Part shown: piece after piece, positions 1-10,652 of the stretch
Numbering within the stretch: position 1 is the stretch's first letter
How the letters are laid out: every line of letters begins with the position of its first letter
Source: Xenorhabdus japonica
GTDB taxonomy: Bacteria > Pseudomonadota > Gammaproteobacteria > Enterobacterales > Enterobacteriaceae
NCBI RefSeq assembly: GCF_900115195.1
Contig: NZ_FOVO01000013.1
Coordinates: 19,837 to 83,836, forward strand
Direction: 5' to 3'
Length of the DNA stretch: 64,000 bases
Notes under the pieces: generated by a model
Told to the model about the DNA's origin: nothing
Seen by the model: the letters and a program-made list of their open reading frames with translations, nothing else
The model's database searches: none
Position numbers and translations under genes: made by a program

Positions 1-669
1 TTTTTGATAAATACCGGGCATATAGACTGGAGACCAACGGCGAATGCCGGGAATATGGCTATTTTCTGTAGGTTGCAATCCGGTAACTTTCACTTTGTCT
101 GACTGAGATTTCAGATAGCGACTCACACCTGTCACTGTGCCTGTGGTGCCCATGCTGGAAACAAAATGCGTAATCCGTCCTTGTGTTTGCCGCCAGATTT
201 CTGGGCCAGTGCTCTTGAAGTGTGCCAGTGAATTATCTGTATTATTAAATTGATCCAGAACTTTTCCTTCTCCATTTTTCTCCATTTCTTGTGCCAGATC
301 CCGCGCACCTTCTATTCCCAATTCTTTACTGACCAAAATTAATTCAGCGCCGTAAGCTTGCATTGATGCCTGTCTCTCAAGGCTCATATTTTCAGGCATC
401 AATAATTTTAGACGATATCCTTTTACTGCCGCGATCATCGCCAGTGCAATACCGGTATTGCCACTTGTTGCTTCGATCAGAACATCGCCCGGAGCAATTT
501 CTCCGCGCAATTCCGCTTGTTTGATCATAGAAAGTGCAGCCCTGTCTTTCACGGAACCCGCTGGGTTATTGCCTTCCAGCTTCACCCAAATTTCCGCATC
601 AATACTTTCTGTAATTCGCTGTAATTTTACCAGCGGTGTATTACCTATCAATTCTTCCAAGCTTGCCAC
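1..669 (-). CDS. cysM: Cysteine synthase B (O-acetylserine sulfhydrylase B), 3' end beyond the window
   Basis: PLP enzyme that makes cysteine (or S-sulfocysteine from thiosulfate) from O-acetylserine in the cytoplasm. Reading the minus strand from a GTG at 669 gives 223 codons with no stop, so roughly the last 70-80 residues lie beyond base 1. Visible features: LEELIGNTPLVKL near the N terminus, GNNPAGSVKDR with the PLP-binding Lys at residue 41, and a glycine-rich loop MGTTGTVTG. No ATG lies between the upstream in-frame stop and the GTG; TTAGG sits upstream as a weak ribosome site. It follows cysA, as in E. coli cysPUWAM, but a strong terminator separates them here, so it probably also has its own promoter. 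Confidence 0.93.
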   Translation of the reverse strand, partial: MASLEELIGNTPLVKLQRITESIDAEIWVKLEGNNPAGSVKDRAALSMIKQAELRGEIAPGDVLIEATSGNTGIALAMIAAVKGYRLKLLMPENMSLERQASMQAYGAELILVSKELGIEGARDLAQEMEKNGEGKVLDQFNNTDNSLAHFKSTGPEIWRQTQGRITHFVSSMGTTGTVTGVSRYLKSQSDKVKVTGLQPTENSHIPGIRRWSPVYMPGIYQK

Positions 670-741
670 AGCATTACCTAATTCATATGAGAATGGATAA
701 CCAAATAATCATATTAGATAAACTGTAGCAAGATATTAAGC

Positions 742-783
742 AAAAAAATCCCTGCTTTCTTGCATAACAGGAAATAGGGATTT
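742..783 (-). terminator. Terminator after cysA
   Basis: On the minus strand AAATCCCT pairs with AGGGATTT, with an inner TTTC/GAAA pairing, followed by a run of seven T. It lies about 20 bases after the cysA stop and before cysM, so it should limit read-through from cysPTWA into cysM. Confidence 0.75.
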
Positions 784-803
784 AAATTTACAGGTTAATT
801 AGA

Positions 804-1895
804 TCAGGCAGATTCAGCAAATTGCAAAATCTTTAATGACAACTCACCTGCATATAATCGAGCACCAGTGCCCCCAATAAAATAGCGATTTCCCCTGTCC
901 GGAATGGATGAATTATCTTGCCAAATCACTGACAGGTATTCATCATCACCCCATCCTATCGGCTGAACATATAATAGTGAAAAATGACCGCGCGGATTGA
1001 CTTCCACGATTTGCACTGGCAAAGGACAGGAAGCTGTTTGCTTGGTACTCAGTGTCATATCCCAAGGGCGAAAAAAGACATCAACATTGCCTTGATGCAG
1101 TGGGGTGATATCCAATGGAAAAACTTTCCCACCTATCCAAAGTTGGGAGCCTTTAATTTCACCATTCAGTTTGTTTATTTCACCCATAAATTCAAGGACG
1201 AAACGGCTTTCCGGCTCATGCCATACTTGCTGAGGAGTGCTGACCTGTTCAATACGCCCCTGATTCATCAGCACCACTCTGTCAGCCACTTCCATTGCTT
1301 CTTCCTGATCATGGGTGACAAATATACTGGTAAATTTCAATTCTTCATGAAGCTGACGTAACCAACGACGCAATTCCATACGTACTTGAGCATCCAATGC
1401 GCCAAAAGGCTCATCCAACAAAAGGATCTGTGGCTCAACGGCCAATGCCCTTGCTAATGCCACACGCTGTTTTTGCCCACCAGAAAGCTGCGACGGATAA
1501 CGTTCTGCCAAATGGGAAAGTTGCACCATCTCCAGTAATGTCATGACCTTGCGACGCAATACTTCAGCGCTGGGACGCTGGCGACGGGGAAATACTGACA
1601 GGCCAAAAGCCACGTTATCAAATACCGTCATATGGCGAAATAAGGCATAGTGCTGGAATACAAACCCGACACGCCGATCTTGTGCATGTAATCGGCTGAC
1701 ATCCTGCCCGTGAAATTTCAACTGGCCTGTACTCTGCTGCTCAAGCCCCGCGATGATCCTCAACAATGTCGTTTTTCCTGAACCCGATGGGCCGAGCAGA
1801 GCTATCATCTCACCGGATTCAATATCCAGTGAAATTTCATTCAGTATCTGAGATCGACCAAAAGATTTACTGATTTTATTGATTTCAATACTCAT
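804..1895 (-). CDS. cysA: Sulfate/thiosulfate ABC transporter ATPase CysA
   Basis: ATPase subunit that drives sulfate and thiosulfate import by the CysTW channel. The 363-residue protein has Walker [10 protein letters not shown] at 35-43, the Q-loop FQHYALF, the ABC signature LSGGQKQR near 137, Walker [13 protein letters not shown], and a C-terminal regulatory (TOBE-like) domain of about 120 residues. Length and sequence are close to E. coli CysA (365). It is 10 bases downstream of cysW, last gene of cysPTWA before a terminator. Control by CysB is expected from the family but I did not identify a CysB site. Confidence 0.97.
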   Translation of the reverse strand: MSIEINKISKSFGRSQILNEISLDIESGEMIALLGPSGSGKTTLLRIIAGLEQQSTGQLKFHGQDVSRLHAQDRRVGFVFQHYALFRHMTVFDNVAFGLSVFPRRQRPSAEVLRRKVMTLLEMVQLSHLAERYPSQLSGGQKQRVALARALAVEPQILLLDEPFGALDAQVRMELRRWLRQLHEELKFTSIFVTHDQEEAMEVADRVVLMNQGRIEQVSTPQQVWHEPESRFVLEFMGEINKLNGEIKGSQLWIGGKVFPLDITPLHQGNVDVFFRPWDMTLSTKQTASCPLPVQIVEVNPRGHFSLLYVQPIGWGDDEYLSVIWQDNSSIPDRGNRYFIGGTGARLYAGELSLKILQFAESA

Positions 1896-1905
1896 ACCTC
1901 ACTCC

Positions 1906-2787
1906 TTAACTACCCTTGTGGCGGCTTAAACGCCATTGCAATGTACTTTTGACAATCAGAGTAATAATCGCCATCACCGCCAATAAGGCCGCTGCCGTAA
2001 ACGCGCCGACCGTGTTGTAATCTTGATACAACAGATCAACCTGCAAAGGTAGAGTATAGGTTTCACCGCGAATTGCTCCCGACACCACAGACACAGCACC
2101 AAATTCCCCAATCGCCCGGGCATTAGTCAAAACAATGCCATATAATAATGCCCAGCGAATATTTGGTAATGTCACGCGCCAGAACATCTTCCAACCCGAT
2201 GCTCCCAATAATATGGCGGCTTCATCTCCTTGGTTGCCTTGACTTAACATCACCGGCACCAATTCACGAACAACAAACGGAAACGTTACAAATACCGTCA
2301 CCAGCACCATACCAGGCCATGAAAACATCAATTGAATGTCATAACCCCCTAGCCAACTACCTAACCAACCCTTGTCACCATAAAACAGAAGATAAAGTAG
2401 CCCCGCCACAACTGGCGAAACTGCAAACGGAATATCAATGAATGTCAGCAATAACTGCCTACCGGGGAATTGGAAACGTGTCACCAGCCATGCCGTCGTA
2501 ACCCCGAAGACCAAATTGAGGGGAACGGTGATAAGCGCAATTATCACTGTCAACCAGATAGCATGCAGCATATCGGGATCGAAAAGGTTCTGGGCAACCA
2601 TATCGATTCCTTTGGAAAAAGCGGTCAAGAAAATCCATGCTATCGGTATGACCAACAGCAGAACCGAAAAAAGTACGCCAGTGCCGATCAGTAACCACTT
2701 CCCCCAATTGATGGAGGGACGTTGTGCCTCTGTGTATTCAGAAACCGATTGCTCAGAAACAGAATGTTCGTAAAATCCAGTCATCAA
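1906..2787 (-). CDS. cysW: Sulfate/thiosulfate ABC transporter permease CysW
   Basis: One of the two inner-membrane channel subunits for sulfate/thiosulfate import, pairing with CysT. 293 residues with six predicted membrane segments and the permease EAA loop (DEAAILLGASGWKMFWRVTL) that contacts CysA. The gene overlaps the cysT stop by four bases (ATGA type), which argues for translational coupling. It matches the family in length (E. coli 291). Confidence 0.97.
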   Translation of the reverse strand: MMTGFYEHSVSEQSVSEYTEAQRPSINWGKWLLIGTGVLFSVLLLVIPIAWIFLTAFSKGIDMVAQNLFDPDMLHAIWLTVIIALITVPLNLVFGVTTAWLVTRFQFPGRQLLLTFIDIPFAVSPVVAGLLYLLFYGDKGWLGSWLGGYDIQLMFSWPGMVLVTVFVTFPFVVRELVPVMLSQGNQGDEAAILLGASGWKMFWRVTLPNIRWALLYGIVLTNARAIGEFGAVSVVSGAIRGETYTLPLQVDLLYQDYNTVGAFTAAALLAVMAIITLIVKSTLQWRLSRHKGS

Positions 2788-3614
2788 TGTCCTCCTATCC
2801 GTTTACCGAAGCGGCTTTGCAATATATTGACGCTAAACAACAATAGTAACGACGCGGCAAGGATGACCGAAGCGATCGCACTGGCAGCCGGGTAATCAAA
2901 TTCTTGTAGGCGGATAAAGATCATCAGAGAGGCGACTTCGGTTTGCCAGGCAATATTGCCCGCAATGAAAATCACCGCACCAAATTCCCCTAAACTACGC
3001 GTAAAAGAGAGTACGGTTCCGGCAACCAATGCAGGTGAAACCTCAGGTAAAATAACCCGCTGAAAAGTTTGCCAACGGCTCGCTCCTAATGTCTGTGCCG
3101 CTTCCTCATATTCGGAGCCTAATTCTTCCAGAACAGGCTGAACAGTACGAACAACAAAAGGCAGGCTCGTAAATGCCATTGCAACCGCAATGCCCAGCCA
3201 AGTATTAGCAACTTTGATATCGAGGTTGCCAAGCCAGGCACCATACCATCCGGTCGCAGAAAAGAGTGTTGCTAGCGTTAAACCTGCTACGGCTGTCGGT
3301 AATGCAAATGGCAAATCCATCAAACCATCAAGTAAACTACGTCCCGGAAATTGATAGCGCGTTAATATCCAAGCCAGCAACATGCCAAAAACCATATTAA
3401 ACAAACTGGCAACTGCGGCGGCCAATAATGTCACTTTGTAAGCGGCAACAATCTGCGGGTTGATGATAACCTGCCAATATTGCTCCCATGTCATATTGGA
3501 AAGCTGTACGACCAGAGCGCTTAATGGCAACAGCAGAATAAGACAGACATAAAATAAGCTATAGCCCAGACTCAGCCCAAATCCGGGCAAAACACGTTTG
3601 CTGAATACCGACAT
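2784..3614 (-). CDS. cysT: Sulfate/thiosulfate ABC transporter permease CysT
   Basis: Second channel subunit of the sulfate/thiosulfate importer (also called CysU). 276 residues, six membrane segments, EAA loop EEAAQTLGASRWQTFQRV near residues 170-190 for coupling to CysA. Its start codon shares a base with the cysP stop and its stop overlaps the cysW start, so cysP-cysT-cysW form a tight operon. Confidence 0.97.
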   Translation of the reverse strand: MSVFSKRVLPGFGLSLGYSLFYVCLILLLPLSALVVQLSNMTWEQYWQVIINPQIVAAYKVTLLAAAVASLFNMVFGMLLAWILTRYQFPGRSLLDGLMDLPFALPTAVAGLTLATLFSATGWYGAWLGNLDIKVANTWLGIAVAMAFTSLPFVVRTVQPVLEELGSEYEEAAQTLGASRWQTFQRVILPEVSPALVAGTVLSFTRSLGEFGAVIFIAGNIAWQTEVASLMIFIRLQEFDYPAASAIASVILAASLLLLFSVNILQSRFGKRIGGH

Positions 3615-4651
3615 TATTTACACCCTTCTATCAATAACTGATCGAGCGTGCCACCAGTATTGAAGTGAGTTTTCATCACTTGAGGCCAATTACCGAATTG
3701 GTCTTCAAGGCGAAACAGTTTGGTTGCAGGAAAACGGGATTGCTGTTCTTTCATAACATTTTGATCAATCACACGATAATTAAAGCTGGCGATAATTTGC
3801 TGGGCAGCCGGACGATACAGATAATTTAAATACGCTTTGGCAGCCGCTTCAGTACCATTCTTCTGGACATTTTTATCTACCCAGGTCACCGGAAACTCAG
3901 CCAGAATATTCACCGGAGGCACAATGACTTGGTAATTATCTTCACCATACTGTTTACGAATATTGTTGACCTCAGATTCAAAGCTAATCAGCACATCCCC
4001 TATTTCCCGCTCGATAAAGGAAGTTGTTGCCCCACGACCTCCGGTATCAAACACTTCCACATTTTGTAAAAAACTCAGCATTAGTTGGCGAACTTTAGCG
4101 GGATCATGCGGATTTTTTTGCTGAAAAGCCCCCCATGCAGCCAGATAGGTATAGCGTCCATTACCTGAGGTTTTGGGGTTTGGGAAAATGAACTTCACAT
4201 CATTTCGTACTAAATCTTCCCAAGTCTGGATATGTTTGGGGTTATCTTTGCGTACCAGAAAAGCCATTGTGGAATAATAAGGGGAGCTATTATTCGGCAA
4301 ACGCTGCTGCCAGTTGGCGGGAATGAGATTGCTGTGATCGTGCAAAACCTGAACATCTGTGACTTGGTTATAAGTAACAACATCAGCCCGCAATCCATGC
4401 AGAATAGTTAATGCCTGTTTAGATGAACCGCCATGGGATTGTTTGATGGCCAATTTATCCTGTGGGTTCTGCGCATTCCATTGCTTTTTGAATTCAGAAT
4501 TCAAGCGAGAGAATAATTCTCGCCCAATGTCGTAAGAACTATTCAACAGCTCGACAGACAAGGTGCTGGAGCTATAAGCGTTGAGGCTGGCAAAAAGCAA
4601 TAAGGTAGCTACTTTGCCCAATAGTTTATTTTTTATTGTTATTATTTTCAT
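3614..4651 (-). CDS. cysP: Thiosulfate/sulfate-binding periplasmic protein CysP
   Basis: Periplasmic binding protein that delivers thiosulfate and sulfate to CysTWA. 345 residues with a signal peptide of about 25-28 residues (basic start, hydrophobic [11 protein letters not shown]), then the family hallmarks [52 protein letters not shown] and [15 protein letters not shown] that form the oxyanion pocket. It resembles E. coli CysP more than Sbp over its length. First gene of cysPTWA; its promoter must lie in 4652-4831, between it and yfeY. Confidence 0.96.
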   Translation of the reverse strand: MKIITIKNKLLGKVATLLLFASLNAYSSSTLSVELLNSSYDIGRELFSRLNSEFKKQWNAQNPQDKLAIKQSHGGSSKQALTILHGLRADVVTYNQVTDVQVLHDHSNLIPANWQQRLPNNSSPYYSTMAFLVRKDNPKHIQTWEDLVRNDVKFIFPNPKTSGNGRYTYLAAWGAFQQKNPHDPAKVRQLMLSFLQNVEVFDTGGRGATTSFIEREIGDVLISFESEVNNIRKQYGEDNYQVIVPPVNILAEFPVTWVDKNVQKNGTEAAAKAYLNYLYRPAAQQIIASFNYRVIDQNVMKEQQSRFPATKLFRLEDQFGNWPQVMKTHFNTGGTLDQLLIEGCK

Positions 4652-4831
4652 CCAACACCTTACTCGTCACGTTATTTGACAATCCTCTCTTTACTGTATC
4701 CAGAATCTTTATAACAAGGTAGTTTACTAGCCTATGTTTTATATACCGAATTTTTATGAGAAATGATGAAAAGCAATAAGGTGTAGGAAAAGACTTTTTT
4801 ACTTGATATCAAACCATTTTTTGGAATTTTA

Positions 4832-5488
4832 TCAAGATTTCCAAACAATACGTGAAACTTTCCAATTCTTCAGAACATCATCAGAAGGCATTAATCCTTC
4901 AGGGCCATCCCAAATTCCGGTAAAAACATAGCTGACGTGCTGGCTTTGCGGAGCAGTACAAACAACAGTAGGCTGTATAGTAAGATCATGGGATCGCTGA
5001 CATTCCCCAAATGCCTTTTTATACAGATCAGAGAAAGGAATTCCTATTTTCGCCCCCCAAACTGTTTTAATCCCGTCATCCAATATATCAATACGATTAA
5101 CTTTACCATCAACCAGACCGTGAAATTCCAATTTCACCTGACCATCTTTCATGCCCTGAACCACACTGACCAACTTACCATTTTGCATTTCCATGCCACT
5201 ACGCAAACGGTATTTTCCCGCCAAACTTTGTTCGATCGCGGATTGAGTCATATCTGTTTGTTTATTGATTTTCCCCATTCCTTGCTCAGAAACACTCAAG
5301 GAACTGCCAAACCAGTTAAAAGGCGATAAGGCAGTAGGCCATGATGCTCTTAATGTTCCAGCACAGGCAGTTAACAACAAAGAACAGCCTACTAAGCTAG
5401 TAGCTACCATAATCTTTTTATATTTTAAATGACTATGTTTTAAATACTTATGCTTGGAACACTTAAATGCAAAAATTTTATTCATCAT
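4832..5488 (-). CDS. yfeY: RpoE-regulated outer-membrane lipoprotein YfeY
   Basis: Lipoprotein of unknown function; in E. coli yfeY belongs to the sigma-E regulon. 218 residues with lipobox LLTA-C at Cys42; the signal peptide is unusually long because about 26 basic residues precede the hydrophobic core. A shorter start at Met27 (5410) would give a normal signal peptide, but the first ATG has the better AAGGTAAG ribosome site. Family blocks: NWFGSSLSVSEQGMGK, YRLRSGM, IGIPFSDLYKKAFGECQ and GPEGLMPSDD.LKNWKVSRI. Same neighbourhood as in E. coli (between cysP and ypeA). Confidence 0.9.
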   Translation of the reverse strand: MMNKIFAFKCSKHKYLKHSHLKYKKIMVATSLVGCSLLLTACAGTLRASWPTALSPFNWFGSSLSVSEQGMGKINKQTDMTQSAIEQSLAGKYRLRSGMEMQNGKLVSVVQGMKDGQVKLEFHGLVDGKVNRIDILDDGIKTVWGAKIGIPFSDLYKKAFGECQRSHDLTIQPTVVCTAPQSQHVSYVFTGIWDGPEGLMPSDDVLKNWKVSRIVWKS

Positions 5489-5532
5489 TGTTTTCTTACC
5501 TTTATCTCTATGGAACTCTGACTTGATGTCTA

Positions 5533-5560
5533 TCAGACCACATTTTCAAAAAAACATTCA
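5533..5560 (-). promoter_or_regulatory. Candidate sigma-E promoter of yfeY
   Basis: On the minus strand TGAATGT and GTCTGA are separated by 15 bases, about 45 bases before yfeY. The -10 box fits the sigma-E consensus GTCTRA fully; the -35 box matches GGAACTT at only four of seven positions. Supported mainly by the known sigma-E control of yfeY in E. coli. Confidence 0.35.
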
Positions 5561-5759
5561 GTTGTGAATATACAACCGTTCATAAACAAACATACAATAA
5601 AAATGTTTAAAAAATATTATTTATTAAGCATTTAGCATCTATTTACAAAATAAACGGTATGCTTAAAAGGCATTAAGTTTCTATCTATTATCCACGATAT
5701 ATCTGAAACATTCTATTTTAACCGCCAATTATCTTAGTATATAACTCAGGAGAAAAATT

Positions 5760-6020
5760 ATGTTAGATTTTAATCATACAAAAAATATTGATTATCAGAA
5801 TGAATCTAACTGGATTGTATTGAAAGGCACTTCTAAACAGAAATATCAATGCTATTTGATATGTAAGAATAAAGAAGAAGATATTAAAGTAATTCCTCAC
5901 ATCAACAAGGACAAGAAAAAAACTATAACTTTAGAAAATCGCCTTGTTGTAAAAAACAGATACATGAGAAAACTGGTAAATTATATTAAGACCATAGCAA
6001 AAAAAATAATAGCCAAATAG
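5760..6020 (+). CDS. Small basic protein of unknown function
   Basis: 86 residues, Lys-rich (theoretical pI high), no signal peptide or membrane segment. I do not recognise the family. It has a good ribosome site (AGGAGAAAAATT before the ATG) and its base composition is much more AT-rich than the flanking core genes, which suggests acquired DNA. It is on the opposite strand from its neighbours, convergent with ypeA, in a place where E. coli carries yfeZ. The C-terminal half (MRKLVNYIKTIAKKIIAK) is an amphipathic basic helix. Confidence 0.55.
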   Translation: MLDFNHTKNIDYQNESNWIVLKGTSKQKYQCYLICKNKEEDIKVIPHINKDKKKTITLENRLVVKNRYMRKLVNYIKTIAKKIIAK

Positions 6021-6067
6021 CATAATACTATCCAGCCATCTCATGGTTTATATATTTAATAAACAGT

Positions 6068-6490
6068 TCAATCGATAATCAGGCGCTTGCTAAACATCAT
6101 ATTTTCTTGGCCTAAATAATCATATTCCATCTTTTCACACATACAGATTGTTGCATCATTCTCTTCTGGAACCATAATCAAAATACTTGGACAACCTCTT
6201 GCCAATAATTTTTTTTCAAGGCGGGAAATCAGCGCATTAGCTATTCCCCTACCCCTGAACTCAGGATGAACTCCCAGATAATAGGCATGACCACGATGCC
6301 CATCATAACCGCCCATCACTGTACCAACTACTTCCCCCGCAACTTCAGCAACCAGAAATAAATCAGCATTATGGGTGAGTTTACGCTCAATATCTATTTC
6401 TGGATCATCATCAGAGTTAATCAAATCACAACGTTCCCAAAGTGTGATAACGGCTTCAAAATCGTCTTGCCGAAATACTCGAATTTCCAT
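6068..6490 (-). CDS. ypeA: GNAT-family acetyltransferase YpeA
   Basis: Predicted N-acetyltransferase using acetyl-CoA; substrate unknown. 140 residues forming a single GNAT domain: N-terminal [20 protein letters not shown], central strand [20 protein letters not shown] and the acetyl-CoA pyrophosphate loop [14 protein letters not shown]. Sequence follows E. coli YpeA (141 residues) closely. In E. coli it is next to amiA and hemF; here amiA is gone and hemF follows divergently. Confidence 0.92.
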   Translation of the reverse strand: MEIRVFRQDDFEAVITLWERCDLINSDDDPEIDIERKLTHNADLFLVAEVAGEVVGTVMGGYDGHRGHAYYLGVHPEFRGRGIANALISRLEKKLLARGCPSILIMVPEENDATICMCEKMEYDYLGQENMMFSKRLIID

Positions 6491-6559
6491 AGTTAGTAAG
6501 CCTATTTAATAAGCAATTGAATCAACGTTAATTATCACTGCTTTTATTTTGGAATCAAT

Positions 6560-7538
<979 letters not shown>

Positions 7539-7544
7539 CAATTA

Positions 7545-7584
7545 AAAACAGGAATATAAGGCAATCTCTTTATTCCTGTTTTAT
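7545..7584 (+). terminator. Terminator after hemF
   Basis: AAAACAGGAATA at 7545-7556 pairs perfectly with TATTCCTGTTTT at 7571-7582. The 12-bp stem sits directly after the hemF stop and ends in a T run. Confidence 0.8.
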
Positions 7585-7787
7585 ACCTTGTTTTAAAAAA
7601 ATAATTTTAAATTCCTAGCGTATTTATCATAACACTGATAAAAAAATTTATTATTTTTCATTAGCAATACCCTGCCATAAAAAATCAATACTCATACTAA
7701 TGACTCTCCTATTAATTACAGCTAGTATTCAGATTCGGGCCCGAAAAAAAACACACACAACATCTAAAGACAAAAAAGGGTATTATT

Positions 7788-8852
7788 ATGAGCAATAATC
7801 AAACTAATATATATAGCTTAATTCCTCCATTTGTTTTAGAACATATCTCTGAAGATTGTGATACATGTACTAATCAATATGTATTAAAAACATTAGATCA
7901 CGTTTATCAATTAATGCATGCTCCTGCTGAAGAAACTATATCTCAACAGGAAAACCTAGCAGGCAAAGATGATAAACTGCACCGTACTATCTATAATGCT
8001 AAAAATAAAGAGAAGTTTCCTGGGGAAGAATTATCTCGCAGTGAAGGAATGTCAGAAAGTTCAGATGTTGCAGTTAATGAAGCATATGATTATCTTGGCA
8101 AGACTCATGAGTTCTATAAAACAGTTTTCGGTCGCAATTCTCTTGATAACAAAGGGATAAAGTTAATTGCTACAGTACACTATGGTACAAACTATCTGAA
8201 TGCATTCTGGTCCAGAAAACAAATGGTATTTGGTGATGGTGATGGAAAATATTTCAATCGTTTTACCTCTGCCATTGATATCATAGCCCATGAATTGACG
8301 CATGGTGTCATAGAAAGTGAAGCAGGACTGGATTATATCTATCAATCTGGTGCGTTGAATGAATCTATCGCAGATGTATTTGGTATTATGGTTAAACAAT
8401 ATTTCAATAACCAAAAAGCCGATGAGTCAAATTGGTTATTAGGCGAAGGTTTATTAGGAGAAAAATTTAATCCAGATAACAAACCCGATGTCGCTTTACG
8501 CACCTTTATTAAACCAGGAACAGCATTTTCTGGAGATAAACAAGTTGGTCATATGGATCAATATGAAGAACTTCCTTTCATCATTGACAATGGAGGAGTT
8601 CACATATATTCAGGCATTCCCAACAGAGCATTTTATTTAGTAGCAATGGAATTAGGAGGCTATACCTGGGAAAAAGCGGGTAAGATTTGGTATAAAGCAT
8701 TATTGGATAATCGCCTGTCTTCAGATGCAGATTTTGAGGATTTCGCCAAACTAACCGTTGATAATGCAGAGCATTTATTTGATAAAAAAACAGCAAACAT
8801 TGTCAGTAACTGCTGGAAAGAAGTTGGCATTCTACTTTCCAAAAAAAATTAA
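7788..8852 (+). CDS. Protealysin-like M4 metalloprotease, copy 1 (PrtS-type)
   Basis: Zinc metalloendopeptidase of the thermolysin family, protealysin subgroup. 354 residues: a short propeptide of about 50-60 residues with the hallmark IPPFVLEHI, then the catalytic domain. Zinc ligands and catalytic residues are present: HELTH at 168-172, the third ligand E192 in ALNESIAD, and His272 in GGVHIYSGI (the thermolysin His231 equivalent). There is no signal peptide, as usual for this subgroup, so the route out of the cell is open. Family members in Photorhabdus (PrtS) and Serratia are tied to insect virulence or invasion. Two paralogues follow in tandem, all with the same GGTATTATTATG-type ribosome region. 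Confidence 0.93.
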   Translation: MSNNQTNIYSLIPPFVLEHISEDCDTCTNQYVLKTLDHVYQLMHAPAEETISQQENLAGKDDKLHRTIYNAKNKEKFPGEELSRSEGMSESSDVAVNEAYDYLGKTHEFYKTVFGRNSLDNKGIKLIATVHYGTNYLNAFWSRKQMVFGDGDGKYFNRFTSAIDIIAHELTHGVIESEAGLDYIYQSGALNESIADVFGIMVKQYFNNQKADESNWLLGEGLLGEKFNPDNKPDVALRTFIKPGTAFSGDKQVGHMDQYEELPFIIDNGGVHIYSGIPNRAFYLVAMELGGYTWEKAGKIWYKALLDNRLSSDADFEDFAKLTVDNAEHLFDKKTANIVSNCWKEVGILLSKKN

Positions 8853-8908
8853 ATTAATTAAATATCAATTAAAATTATTACCAGTAACATCAATATAATA
8901 TTGAAAAT

Positions 8909-8947
8909 AGATAATAAAGGGTTAAGGACAACCCTTTATTATCTTTA
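8909..8947. terminator. Bidirectional terminator between the two protease genes
   Basis: AGATAATAAAGGGTT pairs perfectly with AACCCTTTATTATCT (15 bp, seven-base loop) and continues into TTT. The two protease genes are thus likely separate transcripts. Confidence 0.8.
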
Positions 8948-9077
8948 TAAATTAACATATCAAACCAAAAAAAATCACTCATTAGTAGCCAATTATACCA
9001 TTTAGACTCATAATTAACATAGGCTACAATATATTTAACACCTAAATATTTATAACATCTAAAATAAGGATATTATT

Positions 9078-10136
9078 ATGCGAAAAAATCAAGATAAACT
9101 AAACAAATCCGGTATCATTCCACCATATTTATTAGAATATGTTGTTAAAATCTGTGGTCAATTCGATAAAGCACATATATTAAAAACATTAGATCATGTT
9201 TACAATCTAATGAATAACCCTGTTGAAATAGATACTTTAGCTCATAGATATCAGCCAGGTGCTGATAATAAATTAAATAGAACTATTTACAATGCTGAAC
9301 ATGATAATCAATATCCAGGAAAAATATTAATTTTACGCGAAGGCATGACTGTAATCGATGATATTTCAGCCACTGAAGCTTATAATTATCTTGGTAAGAC
9401 ATATGAATTTTATAAGGAAATTTTTGGTCGTAATTCAATTAATAATCAAGGTATTAAATTAGTTGCCACTGTTCATTATCAGAAAAATTATATGAATGCA
9501 TTTTGGGATAATAATCAAATGATCTTCGGTGATGGTTATGCTCCTTACTTTAATAATTTTACATCGTGTATTGATATTACTGCACATGAATTAACCCACG
9601 GAGTAATTGAAAGTGAAGCAAATCTTGATTATGCCTATCAGTCAGGTGCATTAAACGAATCTATCTCAGATGTATTCGGTATTATGGTGAAACAGTATGC
9701 TAATAACCAAAAAGTCAACGAATCTGATTGGTTGATAGGTCAAGGGATATTTGGTCCTGCACTCAACCCGGACAATGACCCTAATATTGCCTTGCGCTCA
9801 TTCAAAAATCCTGGTGCAGCAAATCCAAAAGATAACCAAGTTGGTCATATGGACCAATATCAAGATTTATCCGTCAGAGATGACAACGGGGGTGTCCACA
9901 AATATTCAGGCATTCCTAATAAGGCATTCTATTTATTGGCAATCACATTGGGAGGATATTCATGGGAGCAAGCCGGAAAAATTTGGTACAACACATTATT
10001 GGATAAACGTTTATCCCATAAAGCCAGTTTTAATGATTTTGCACAGCTAACCGTTGACAATGCTAATATATTATTTGATAAGAAAATTTCAAATATTGTG
10101 ACTCATTCGTGGAATCAAGTCGGAATACTGCTTTAA
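9078..10136 (+). CDS. Protealysin-like M4 metalloprotease, copy 2
   Basis: 352-residue paralogue of the gene at 7788, similar over its whole length. The propeptide carries IPPYLLEYV, the zinc site is HELTH at 170-174 with E194 in ALNESISD, and the catalytic His274 is in GGVHKYSGI, so it should be active. The propeptide and the early catalytic region (residues about 40-75) differ most from copy 1, which would allow different self-inhibition or substrate choice. More AT-rich at third positions than the surrounding core genes. The upstream AAGGATATTATTATG resembles that of copies 1 and 3, showing that the duplication included the leader. Confidence 0.92.
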   Translation: MRKNQDKLNKSGIIPPYLLEYVVKICGQFDKAHILKTLDHVYNLMNNPVEIDTLAHRYQPGADNKLNRTIYNAEHDNQYPGKILILREGMTVIDDISATEAYNYLGKTYEFYKEIFGRNSINNQGIKLVATVHYQKNYMNAFWDNNQMIFGDGYAPYFNNFTSCIDITAHELTHGVIESEANLDYAYQSGALNESISDVFGIMVKQYANNQKVNESDWLIGQGIFGPALNPDNDPNIALRSFKNPGAANPKDNQVGHMDQYQDLSVRDDNGGVHKYSGIPNKAFYLLAITLGGYSWEQAGKIWYNTLLDKRLSHKASFNDFAQLTVDNANILFDKKISNIVTHSWNQVGILL

Positions 10137-10409
10137 TCATTAAAGACCAGGGAAGGTCTTGATTATATTTAAATATCCTACACTTCCTCTACTCACGCCT
10201 ACCGTCTGAACCAGATTTTTAATCTTTTTTAAACTTACAAATCATCAATAAAACACCATCCTCTACTTAATTAAATCAATTATTTTACTACTTTAACTCA
10301 TATCATAAAAATTTACATTTTTAGTAGTGACTAACATGGTTAATTTAGTTACCATTTAGGTTAATCAAATATAAACCAACACGACAACATATACAAAAAA
10401 GGTATTATT

Positions 10410-10652
10410 ATGAGTAACAATAAATCTAGCAAACAAAATATAATCCCTCCTTATTTATTGGAATATATTGCAAAAACCTGTGATGATAATGATAAAGAAG
10501 GTATTTTGAATACATTAGAGCATGTTAATAAACTAATGGAAAAATCAATCTATGAAGCCTCCTCAGATCCTAAAGATGACCCTGTATTCTATAAAAATAG
10601 AAATATTCCTAAACCAGAAGGAAAAGGCAGCTATCAATTATCAGGAAAATAA
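10410..10652 (+). CDS. Truncated third protease copy: propeptide-only protein
   Basis: 80 residues that match only the N-terminal part of copies 1 and 2: IPPYLLEYI, then NTLEHVNKLM (copies 1 and 2 have KTLDHVY.LM), then an IYEA stretch that corresponds to IYNA at the start of the catalytic domain. The frame ends at TAA where the catalytic domain should continue. No zinc site follows within 400 bases. The ribosome region is intact. Propeptides of this family fold separately and bind the catalytic domain, so it may be either a decaying gene or a stand-alone inhibitor/chaperone of the neighbouring proteases; the latter is inference. Confidence 0.7.
   Translation: MSNNKSSKQNIIPPYLLEYIAKTCDDNDKEGILNTLEHVNKLMEKSIYEASSDPKDDPVFYKNRNIPKPEGKGSYQLSGK

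Noticed and set aside
984..1361. Plus-strand open frame of 125 codons
   Set aside because: Lies antisense within cysA, with no ribosome site or family features; a shadow of the real gene.
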